This document shows, in pieces, positions 7,801 through 13,953 of a stretch of 55,333 nucleotides of DNA. The stretch is from a bacterium (GTDB lineage: Bacteria; Bacteroidota; Bacteroidia; B-17B0; Aurantibacillaceae). The translations under genes were made by a program, and so were the position numbers. The notes beneath the pieces are model-generated. The model did no database searches and had not been told where the DNA came from. It worked only from the letters and a program-made list of their open reading frames with translations. The stretch spans positions 1 through 55,333 of the forward strand of contig JAQSCW010000005.1 in the NCBI GenBank assembly GCA_029945625.1, in the 5' to 3' direction. Position 1 is the first letter of the stretch, and each line of letters begins with the position of its first letter.

Positions 7801-8555
7801 CCACTCAAATTGGATTGGTAACCGATAGCATTGCCACCAAAGTAAAAGAACTCAGCGGACAAAAAGATAAAATTCAGCACATCATCAGTTTGATTGCCGA
7901 AGATTTTAAGAAAGCCGAATTTGAAGAAAGTAAATTGATTGAATTCATAAAAATTCGTTTGGAAGAATCCGATAATAAAGTTTACAAACTTTTAAAACGG
8001 ATCCAGGAATTTCGTGAAGAAAACGGTCTGGTATACAATGAAGGTTTATTTAACACCGACTTTGCCACCGGGCAAAAACGCGAGATCAGCACCCGCGCAG
8101 TAAAATTACTCGATCAATTGCGCACTGCTATTAAGGAACAGGAGCAAGAGGAAATCCGTTTGCAGGATCTGTTTGAATTAAAATTCAATATAAAAGAAGG
8201 AATGAACGAAACCGGCTGGACACATAAGATTGACAGTATTGGAAGTACCGGTACCGATATTTTGGTGAAGGCCATCATTTACATTACGCTCTTGCACGTG
8301 TTCATTAAAGAATCGTCACACCGTAGCAGTAAGGACTTTAAAGTTCATTGTATCATCGACGAAGTAGGTCAGATTTCTGCTCACTATTTACGTGAATTAT
8401 TGCGTTTTGCGAAGAACCGGAATATTATGATGATCAATGGCCTCCCAAATAAATCAGGTTTGGAGAGTCATTATAAATACACGTACCAGTTCAGAAGAGA
8501 AGAAGGCAATAATGTAAGGATCTTCCCAAGCATTGTAACGGAAGTGGAGGCCTAA
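4872..8555 (+). CDS. SMC/MukB/MksB-like coiled-coil ATPase
   Basis: A 1227-residue ATPase with split ABC-type head. Walker A is GTNNFGKTS at residues 33-41. The C-terminal head has a signature-like motif IGSTGTD (about 1123-1129) and Walker B CIIDEVGQ (Asp1163, Glu1164). Between the heads run two long Glu/Lys/Leu coiled-coil arms (about 210-535 and 600-960). They are broken by a short globular part at about 539-600 (FYGFLEKNVKNWHQ to SLNLEPLEM), a candidate small hinge of the MukB/MksB kind. The residues after Walker B (DEVGQISAHYL, later NIMMINGLPN) differ from the usual SMC D-loop. With the two upstream genes it probably forms a DNA-entrapping or loop-extruding complex for chromosome organisation or plasmid defence. 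SbcC/RecN-like DNA repair is a less likely alternative, since no SbcD partner is present. Confidence 0.75.
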   Translation: MENCRILNRIVEINISNVKYADIELSGNTCFVGTNNFGKTSLQRAILFFYSANSRGLGISPSQKPFEEHYFRYENSYIVYEIATEDKPFFVIVYRHNKLVFRFVDAPYSPDFFFTANDEAMKIKEIISNFEKRGIYISNQIDTFERYRNIIYGTETDKQLSKFHLLKGNEKYQNIPKSITNVFLSSKSSVDSRFIKDFIANSLTTESSSIKLEQVERQLRQFNEKYSDIEMYLRKESQQLIEMIDKKYDQVHMLKGAQMEMADKLGSSLRFAETQNEAIRESAKKKEEELEVLEAEHDAQKEHIESKQNEFREEIGYYDRTIRDANKKLKEYKEKNIEQAVEKNADREKLQVELNIARREYESLTSNVASIELKYSSLIEQLRNDKSAYINKINSRTGEVFNHYNELQLLQKNEYNKRDAELKQKREESLNEVNAEVTAKQIEFNELKSEEKVIRNTRFYEQEIRNLESELAELRAVNYKNKSERAIKQNMVQTLQREWEALELKLKSSLSNRVNQTNNEIIKIRNEIKEIEGKLDVQHDAFYGFLEKNVKNWHQTIGKVVNEKLLFRTDIAPELKQEAADTLYGISLNLEPLEMVSKSIEEYQFDKNERLAQIRDLEESLNQFQTANNEEKMLAADKYGKQLGELKEDVKVLAYSLELAEKREQKLNHEFEDWNNRAGKEVEESLSGNRQRLNLLEEELSILSKKKNLVLSDFTHQLEKLKVYSDERLSELKGKQETEISELEVDKKNHVKEFENKEEELVKEKDSNFKSKGVDAKQLKNVEARMKELQEALKEIEQYSQIIHDYLKDKRETFDKLPDLIQKKEEYMKSNADLHAQLEESTRKYNMKRMELNKQKRALDEELIDYNNGINFYSNNFRDTPVYTKYSDIIERAESKRTNYHIMDLCTQMLKNDSHFSEEYGAFQRFVNEFAGKFRFDNHFNFVIRNDASQGEYERFAQNLRSFINENKIELSVAETATQIGLVTDSIATKVKELSGQKDKIQHIISLIAEDFKKAEFEESKLIEFIKIRLEESDNKVYKLLKRIQEFREENGLVYNEGLFNTDFATGQKREISTRAVKLLDQLRTAIKEQEQEEIRLQDLFELKFNIKEGMNETGWTHKIDSIGSTGTDILVKAIIYITLLHVFIKESSHRSSKDFKVHCIIDEVGQISAHYLRELLRFAKNRNIMMINGLPNKSGLESHYKYTYQFRREEGNNVRIFPSIVTEVEA

Positions 8556-8888
8556 TTCCTGTTCTTTAACCCTGCCCGACCTTTTGAATACATTTGGTCG
8601 GTCAGGCGGGCACAAAGGCCACAAAGGTTTACACAAAGGACACGGAGAAGAACATACTCCCTTTGTGTCCTTTGTGTCTTACTGGCTCCGTTCTGCTTAC
8701 TGCCTACTGCTCCCGCCAAATCATATACCATCGTGACATCACCGGAACTGAGACTCGTCGACCGCCGGGGTAATTTGTGGTGAAGCGGTCTCTGAGTAAC
8801 GCTCATTGGTAAGAGCACCTAAGTGGTTTCTCTGCCGACCGCTGCCGGCTACTGTGAACTTATCTTAGTGCTTCTTCGTGCTCTGCTT
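8556..8888. other. Non-coding repeat-rich region after the SMC-like ATPase
   Basis: No credible gene. CCGACC and GGTCGG (8576-8601) form a hairpin just after the ATPase stop, without a clear T-run. ACACAAAGGACAC at 8631-8643 is a perfect inverted repeat of GTGTCCTTTGTGT at 8665-8677. The remainder holds CTTAGTG- and CTGCTTACTGCC-type words related to the tandem repeat that follows. Confidence 0.55.
8631..8677. repeat. 13-bp perfect inverted repeat, CACAAAGG family
   Basis: ACACAAAGGACAC and GTGTCCTTTGTGT flank a 21-base spacer; CACAAAGG also occurs twice just upstream. It could form a stem-loop in either strand. Possibly a terminator or a miniature repeat. Confidence 0.55.
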
Positions 8889-9097
8889 GCCTTAGTGGTT
8901 TTATTCTGACACCTACTTACTGCCCACTCCTTAGTGCACCTATGTGCCCTTAGTGCCTTAGTGGTTTATTCTTACACCTGCTTACAGCCCACTCCTTAGT
9001 GCACCTATGTGCCCTTAGTGCCTTAGTGGTTTATTCTTACACCTGCTTACAGCCCACTCCTTAGTGCACCTATGTGCCCTTAGTGCCTTAGTGGTTT
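8889..9097. repeat. 65-bp tandem repeat, about three copies
   Basis: Two identical 65-base units start at 8931 and 8996 with TTAGTGCACCTATGTGCCC. A third, truncated after GTGGTTT, starts at 9061, and a degenerate partial unit precedes them at 8889-8930. Each unit contains CCTTAGTGGTTTATTC. There are no spacers between units, so this is not a CRISPR array. A relic of the same CTTAGTG wording lies before pyrH at 41797-41833. Confidence 0.85.
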
Positions 9098-9142
9098 TGA
9101 TCTTCAATCCCCCACCCATGCATCTTCCGAAACAAAAAACAA

Positions 9143-9406
9143 CTAAACCCTGTTCAAATGAAAACTCAAATTCTCAAAATTCTTTTTGTACTCGTCTTTG
9201 TAATGCGGCGTGGTAGAGTCCTTCAGACTCATATTTGAAAGTGCTTCAAAATTTTTGAGAATCAATTGAAAATAATCCGGATCAAGCGTCTCAGAAAATA
9301 GCTGACTATTGCTATGTAAGATAGAATGGATGCGCAATGAAGAACGGTGGCTAATATCCATTTTCAGATCCAATATTTCTCCCTTTAGGCGCTCCATCTT
9401 TGTCAT
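9143..9406 (-). CDS. Small hypothetical protein, 87 residues
   Basis: I do not recognise this protein. It is soluble, charged and helix-prone (MTKMERLKGEILDLKMDIS at the N-terminus), with no signal peptide and no known motif. The main support for a real gene is a perfect TATCTTTG box three bases before the ATG at 9404-9406, the same layout as at other genes in this window. I take the ATG rather than the TTG two codons upstream, which lies in the promoter box. It follows the OMP gene on the same strand with its own promoter. Confidence 0.5.
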   Translation of the reverse strand: MTKMERLKGEILDLKMDISHRSSLRIHSILHSNSQLFSETLDPDYFQLILKNFEALSNMSLKDSTTPHYKDEYKKNFENLSFHLNRV

Positions 9407-9409
9407 GCC

Positions 9410-9417
9410 CAAAGATA
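9410..9417 (-). promoter_or_regulatory. -7 promoter box TATCTTTG (small hypothetical gene)
   Basis: Minus-strand match to TAnnTTTG, three bases before the ATG at 9406; predicts a leaderless transcript. Confidence 0.5.
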
Positions 9418-9471
9418 CAGCTTAGATCATGAAAATCTAAAAAAGTCCGCGGCTCTATCCTTTCAAAAAAA

Positions 9472-10107
9472 CTAAAGTTTAATCTTAAACCCCGCATTCA
9501 CATAAATGATGTTGGCTCGCGATTGGTCACCCGTTTGGTAAAGTGTATTAAACGCCAAACGGTAGCCAAGGTCTGCGAACATAAACAGAAAATCCACACC
9601 AACTCCCACATCCCCATAAGTGGTCCATTTCGCAAAATCTTCCGTTTTCACTGTCACAAGTCCCGATTCCTTTGTTTGATCAACCGCAGTAAGAAACTGC
9701 GCATCAATACCACCAAACAAACGCACATTGGTGCGGGTAAGCTTATCATACTTTAATAATCGTATCCCAATTTTAATAGGAACAGTGATCATGCTCAATT
9801 TAGTTTGATCCTCAAAGGTTTTCTTGGTGCCGAACGTCTCTGTTTTAGTGGTGCTCACAGTCCCTGACTGCCAAAAAATGCCCGGCTGAATAAAAACGCG
9901 TCTTCCAATGGTACTGGATACTCCTACTTGAATTACAGACGAGACCTCAGTAGTATTATCATATTTTAAACCATTGATGGTACTCACCGAATTAGGATCG
10001 GCTACATTTACCACACCTATTCCTCCATACGCTCTAATATCGAGCAATTGTGATCTCACCGCAAAGGACAGAATGAGAAAACTTGCGCTTAACGCGATCT
10101 TTTTCAT
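9472..10107 (-). CDS. Outer-membrane beta-barrel protein (PorT-like family)
   Basis: A 211-residue protein with a clear signal peptide (MKKIALSASFLILSFAVRSQ) and then alternating amphipathic strands ending in an aromatic/hydrophobic last strand (IIYVNAGFKIKL), as needed for outer-membrane assembly. Sequence style (YGGIGV..., QPGIFWQSG..., LTRTNVRLFGGID) fits the small eight- to ten-strand 'outer membrane beta-barrel' family common in Bacteroidota. Function is unknown; members are often structural or T9SS-associated. It follows the potassium-channel gene on the same strand with 57 bases between, so the two may be co-transcribed. Confidence 0.75.
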   Translation of the reverse strand: MKKIALSASFLILSFAVRSQLLDIRAYGGIGVVNVADPNSVSTINGLKYDNTTEVSSVIQVGVSSTIGRRVFIQPGIFWQSGTVSTTKTETFGTKKTFEDQTKLSMITVPIKIGIRLLKYDKLTRTNVRLFGGIDAQFLTAVDQTKESGLVTVKTEDFAKWTTYGDVGVGVDFLFMFADLGYRLAFNTLYQTGDQSRANIIYVNAGFKIKL

Positions 10108-10164
10108 ATTGATTCATTTAAATTCATTTAACTCTGCTTTTCACCAAAAAATTTCAACAAGACA

Positions 10165-10851
10165 TTACTTTTTAAAGCTCTTCGACAAATATTTTCCAAC
10201 AACAATTGCTACAAAAAATGTGAGATAGAGCTGGCCGGCCACAGCTTCCATTATCACCAAGGATTTGGCAGCACTGGTTAAAGGCAAAAGGTCACCCAAC
10301 CCTACACTGGTAAGAATAATAAAACTCATATAGACATGATTGTACCGAGCGTCAAACGGAAAATTAAAAGCTTCGGCGTTAGCAAGATGAGTTAACTGAA
10401 ACAAAAAACTAAACACCAAACCTATAATAAGATAATTGGCAATGCTTGTATAAATAAACTTTAGGGATACTTCTTCATTTAGCATATCGCGAAATAGTCG
10501 AATTCCAAGGACGAAAAAATACAAAAATAGAGTGATATACGATAAACCCACCAGCCACTTTGATACCGGTAAACTCGCTAAGCTGGGTCCGGAAGCCGAA
10601 AAAAGCACTATCATCGCGGTCATGCCGGTGATCAACAAAATGAGTGGCGGCTTATTAAGCAGCAACATCCCATACAAAATAAACGAAACAAACAACGCAT
10701 CAAATAATATGCTTTTAAATGGGGTTATACTTCCCACGATTGGAAAAACAATAATAGCTGCTAATAAACTATTTAAAACGAGATAATGCCAGTCTTTCGT
10801 CCCCCTTTTAAAAACGAAACCTTTTGTTTTCTGATGGATCAAATTGATCAT
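10165..10851 (-). CDS. Potassium channel family protein (two-pore domain type)
   Basis: A membrane protein of 228 residues with about five to six hydrophobic segments. The last pair brackets a pore loop with the filter TSVGLGD, a variant of the TVGYGD potassium filter, inside SFIILTSVGLGDLLPL. No C-terminal RCK/TrkA nucleotide-binding domain follows: the protein ends in SKSFKK just after the last helix. It therefore resembles the ion-trans_2 family of simple channels with an extra N-terminal membrane block. I start at ATG 10851 (MINLIHQKTKG) rather than the TTG at 10866. TATATTTA upstream is a degenerate -7 box. Selectivity for K+ is inferred from the filter. Confidence 0.75.
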   Translation of the reverse strand: MINLIHQKTKGFVFKRGTKDWHYLVLNSLLAAIIVFPIVGSITPFKSILFDALFVSFILYGMLLLNKPPLILLITGMTAMIVLFSASGPSLASLPVSKWLVGLSYITLFLYFFVLGIRLFRDMLNEEVSLKFIYTSIANYLIIGLVFSFLFQLTHLANAEAFNFPFDARYNHVYMSFIILTSVGLGDLLPLTSAAKSLVIMEAVAGQLYLTFFVAIVVGKYLSKSFKK

Positions 10852-10977
10852 TTGATGTTGCCTCAATTAGCCTTGTAAATATATATTTTATGGGACAATT
10901 TACGAAGAGTTTTGAAAATTCAGATAAAATCAGCTTCCTGCCAGCCCTCAAAACAAAAAGAATATAATATTAAATCC

Positions 10978-10985
10978 TATTTTTG
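10978..10985 (+). promoter_or_regulatory. -7 promoter box TATTTTTG (antiporter)
   Basis: Exact TAnnTTTG, five bases before the ATG at 10991; predicts a leaderless mRNA. Confidence 0.55.
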
Positions 10986-10990
10986 TTGAT

Positions 10991-12217
10991 ATGCTGAATT
11001 ACGCTGCCATCCTTATTTCAATTTCTGCTCTCTTCGGCTACATCAATTTCAGATGGCTCAAGCTTCCGGCCACCATTGGCGTGATGCTGATAAGTGTGGT
11101 TTTAGGAATTTCGTTTAAGACCCTCGAAGTATTTCATCCCGACTCTGTGTCCCCTTTGCGACAATTTCTCACGGGCTTCGACTTTACAGCTTTTGTGCTC
11201 GATTTTATTCTCTGCTTTTTACTCTTTGCCGGAGCTCTTCATGTGAACATAAATCAATTAAGAGGATCGCTGGCCACCGTCATTTCTTATGCCACAGTAG
11301 GTGTAGTAATTTCAACCGGCTTCATCGGATGGCTCACCCATTTGGTAGTATACCAGTTCGGCTATAACCTTGATCTTGCATCCTGTTTGCTCTTTGGGGC
11401 ACTTATTTCACCTACCGACCCCATCGCGGTTATTGGAATTCTGTCTAAATACGAGATCCCTAAAAAACTTAAGATCGAAATCATTGGTGAGTCGCTATTC
11501 AATGATGGCGTGGGGGTGGTGGTCTTTACCGTTATTTACGCGCTCACAACGGGTAGTGCCGGGTCGTTCACTCTCGGTAACGGAATAAAAATTCTCTTAA
11601 CAGAAGTAATTGGAGGCCTCGGCATTGGTTTTATTGTAGGGTTTCTGGGCTACATCTTAATCAAATCCATCGACCACTATCAAACTGAAATTATGATCAC
11701 CCTTGCTATTGTAACGGGTGGCTACTCCCTGGCATCCGGCTTCCATGCCTCCGGACCACTGGCCATGGTAGTGGCAGGACTAATCATCGGCAACAGAGGC
11801 AAAGAAAAAGCCATGTCACTCACTACCGCCGATTATCTCGATAAATTTTGGGAACTCATTGACGAAATCTGTAATACCATTTTGTTTGTACTCATGGGTT
11901 TAGAAATATTTATTATTCCTTTCGACAAAAGTTATCTCCTTATTGGTTGCATATTGATCCTTGTAACCCTTGCCGCCCGCTATATTTCGCTGCTTCCCGC
12001 CTTCTTTTTGTTTAAAAGGAACGAAACCCGAAAAGGACTCCATCTCGCAGTGCTTACCTGGGGTGGCCTCAGAGGGGGAATTTCAATTGCTCTGGCTCTC
12101 TCTCTTAATAATAAAATTGAAGGAAGCAGTTTGTTTAGTGTCAGCACCTACTGCATCGTTTTGTTTTCAATAGTGGTGCAGGGACTTACCATTCCGAAAT
12201 TATTATCGCGGTTCTAA
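10991..12217 (+). CDS. Na+/H+ antiporter, CPA1 (NhaP/NHE) family
   Basis: A 408-residue inner-membrane protein of roughly 12 transmembrane segments, predicted to exchange Na+ (or K+) for H+ for pH and salt balance. The CPA1 ion-binding motifs are visible: SPTDP at residues 140-144, and ESLFNDGVG at 167-175, which carries the transport Asp. A conserved late block (LTWGGLRGGISIALALSL) carries the Arg-Gly-Gly motif of the family. There is no C-terminal regulatory domain. Single gene, divergent from the potassium channel, so both ion-transport genes share one promoter region. Confidence 0.9.
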   Translation: MLNYAAILISISALFGYINFRWLKLPATIGVMLISVVLGISFKTLEVFHPDSVSPLRQFLTGFDFTAFVLDFILCFLLFAGALHVNINQLRGSLATVISYATVGVVISTGFIGWLTHLVVYQFGYNLDLASCLLFGALISPTDPIAVIGILSKYEIPKKLKIEIIGESLFNDGVGVVVFTVIYALTTGSAGSFTLGNGIKILLTEVIGGLGIGFIVGFLGYILIKSIDHYQTEIMITLAIVTGGYSLASGFHASGPLAMVVAGLIIGNRGKEKAMSLTTADYLDKFWELIDEICNTILFVLMGLEIFIIPFDKSYLLIGCILILVTLAARYISLLPAFFLFKRNETRKGLHLAVLTWGGLRGGISIALALSLNNKIEGSSLFSVSTYCIVLFSIVVQGLTIPKLLSRF

Positions 12218-12341
12218 ATTTTGAGCGTACACGAATTGGTTTATTCGGCTATTTTTTTTGGGTCCCTTTGGGTGTAAACATGATCTAACAAGCCGGGGCT
12301 AGCTAACGAAAACTATTTTACTAAAATTAAATACGCCTGAA

Positions 12342-12512
12342 CTAAGCCTGTTTCTCGTTCTCGAAGATGGCTTTTAATAGATCTTTATAAGCCCAGTACA
12401 TATCATGCACTTGATTCTCAAAATAGATCATTAATTCTGACTTTTCACTGCTGTTCTCAAGTGAATTCTGTTGATTCTCACTTTGGGGATTTAACATGGC
12501 ATCCATGGTCAT
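12342..12512 (-). CDS. Short ORF resembling the start of a DUF892/YciF ferritin-like protein
   Basis: A 56-codon ORF read from the complement, starting at ATG 12512 (MTMDAMLNPQSEN) and ending at TAG. Its second half, ENQVHDMYWAYKDLLKAIF, resembles the first helix of DUF892/YciF proteins, where D-x-YWAEK-x-L-x-KAL is typical, but the metal-binding Glu of YWAEK is Tyr here. Full DUF892 proteins are about 160 residues. This may be a truncated remnant or a genuine small protein; no RBS or promoter box is clear. The resemblance is from memory and short. Confidence 0.4.
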   Translation of the reverse strand: MTMDAMLNPQSENQQNSLENSSEKSELMIYFENQVHDMYWAYKDLLKAIFENEKQA

Positions 12513-12685
12513 TTGGTTTATGAATTAATACTTACTCGTGGGCCGAAATTTCCTGACATCTTGTGCCTGAACCCCGACTTATGTATTAATACGCCGCCAA
12601 TGATTGCCAAGTTGGGTGATTTATTAATCTTAACACGGATTTGATACCGGAATAATGTAAAATTAACAAATGGCTTGTTGGGAGA

Positions 12686-12967
12686 CTATTGCGAACTGTT
12701 TCTTAATCTAACTAACTCTCGTTGCATCTCTCGCACACGCCCCAATAAATGCGATATTGCATCAATACCCTCGAAATTAATCTCCAAATCATAGTGCAAA
12801 TGCATCAGCAATTCAATTTCAGAGAGGCAATCTTGCGCAATAAATTCCTGTTCATCCTTCTTAATTATTTGAATGAGGCCATAGTCGCCCAGCGAATGAA
12901 CAAAACTGTATTCAATATTATAGTGTGTACACACAGTTTCCAGACTGATCATCCGTTCATTTTCCAT
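12686..12967 (-). CDS. cbpM: Chaperone modulator CbpM
   Basis: Partner and inhibitor of the J-domain co-chaperone CbpA. The protein is about 93 residues from ATG 12967 ([13 protein letters not shown]), matching the CbpM length and its two-part layout: a MerR-like winged-helix start ([20 protein letters not shown]) and a C-terminal helix pair ([20 protein letters not shown], then [13 protein letters not shown]). The start overlaps the end of cbpA by a few bases, the usual cbpA-cbpM arrangement, and implies translational coupling. The extension upstream of 12967 lies within the cbpA end and is not needed. Confidence 0.85.
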   Translation of the reverse strand: MENERMISLETVCTHYNIEYSFVHSLGDYGLIQIIKKDEQEFIAQDCLSEIELLMHLHYDLEINFEGIDAISHLLGRVREMQRELVRLRNSSQ

Positions 12968-13865
12968 GACCCTGCAGTTTTGAAAGTTCAGCAAATAATT
13001 CCTTTTCTTTTTCCGATAAATTGGTTGGTACTTTTATGTGGAAGGTAATATAGAGGTCGCCAAATTGGCCCTCTTGCTTATAAGCCGGAAATCCTTTACC
13101 CTTCAGCTTTACCGCAGTGCCACTTTGAGTGCCTGGCGCCACTTTTAATTTTACTTTTCCGTCAAAGGTATCCACCACCACTTCTCCACCTAATACCGCA
13201 GTAAATAGATCCAGTTCTGACGTGCTGCTTAAGTCACTGCCCTTTCGTTTAAATGTTCCTGTATTCCCAATTGAAAATGTGATAAGCAGGTCCCCATTCG
13301 GCCCGCCATTCGCTCCAACTCCGCCATGTCCTTTTATTCTGATGGTTTGACCGTTCTCTACCCCCGCCGGTATCGTTAAACGAATGTTCTTGCCATTCAC
13401 CGTAAGGGTTTGCTGTTGCGACTTAAAAACATCTTTAAGATCAAGATGGAGCTCGGCATTCAAGTCCTGTCCCTTATACTTCACGTTCCTGCCACCACTA
13501 AATGAAGATCCTCCGCCCCCAAACATCGATTCAAAAAAATCTGAAAAATCTCCTTGTTCACCCTGCCCAAACCCACTCGGTTGTCCCTGACCGCCATACT
13601 GCTGTCTTCCTTGCCTCTGTGCTTGTTCGTGCGCTTCGCCATGCTGCCAATTCGTTCCGTATTTATCGTATTTTTTTCTTTTTTCAGGATCACTTAATAC
13701 TTCATTGGCTTCATTGATTTGTTGAAATTTTTTCTTGGCATTTACATCATTCGGATTCAGATCGGGATGGTATTTTCGGGCAAGTTTGCGGTACGCCTTC
13801 TTCACCTCAGCTTCGTTAGCGCTTTTGTCTATCTCCAATACCTTATAATAATCAATAAAATCCAT
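12957..13865 (-). CDS. cbpA: Curved-DNA-binding protein / DnaJ-type co-chaperone CbpA
   Basis: A 302-residue class B J-protein that stimulates DnaK ATPase activity. The J domain is at residues 1-70 ([23 protein letters not shown] in KYHPDLN). A Gly/Gln/Phe-rich linker follows (about 75-125), then the two beta-sandwich substrate domains ([21 protein letters not shown]-like turn [14 protein letters not shown]). The CxxCxGxG zinc-finger repeats of DnaJ are absent, which separates it from DnaJ. It is followed by overlapping cbpM, supporting CbpA rather than a generic DnaJ. It lies 88 bases downstream of uvrA on the same strand. Confidence 0.9.
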   Translation of the reverse strand: MDFIDYYKVLEIDKSANEAEVKKAYRKLARKYHPDLNPNDVNAKKKFQQINEANEVLSDPEKRKKYDKYGTNWQHGEAHEQAQRQGRQQYGGQGQPSGFGQGEQGDFSDFFESMFGGGGSSFSGGRNVKYKGQDLNAELHLDLKDVFKSQQQTLTVNGKNIRLTIPAGVENGQTIRIKGHGGVGANGGPNGDLLITFSIGNTGTFKRKGSDLSSTSELDLFTAVLGGEVVVDTFDGKVKLKVAPGTQSGTAVKLKGKGFPAYKQEGQFGDLYITFHIKVPTNLSEKEKELFAELSKLQGHGK

Positions 13866-13953
13866 AACGTTTTCTAAATTCAGGTTTTTGGATACGTAAA
13901 AATAATATGCCTACTTTAAGAATGCAATGTAAAAAATGCGAAGATGATATCAA

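Noticed and set aside
4872-8555. SbcC or RecN identity for the coiled-coil ATPase
   Set aside because: No SbcD-type nuclease gene is next to it, the zinc-hook CxxC is not seen between the arms, and two MukF/E-like genes precede it.
8552-8818. Minus-strand 88-codon ORF after the ATPase gene
   Set aside because: It overlaps the hairpin and CACAAAGG repeats and has Cys/Arg/Leu-rich repetitive sequence typical of translated repeats.
8889-9097. Possible CRISPR array (regular repeats)
   Set aside because: The 65-base units abut each other without variable spacers, the unit is too long, and no cas gene is nearby.
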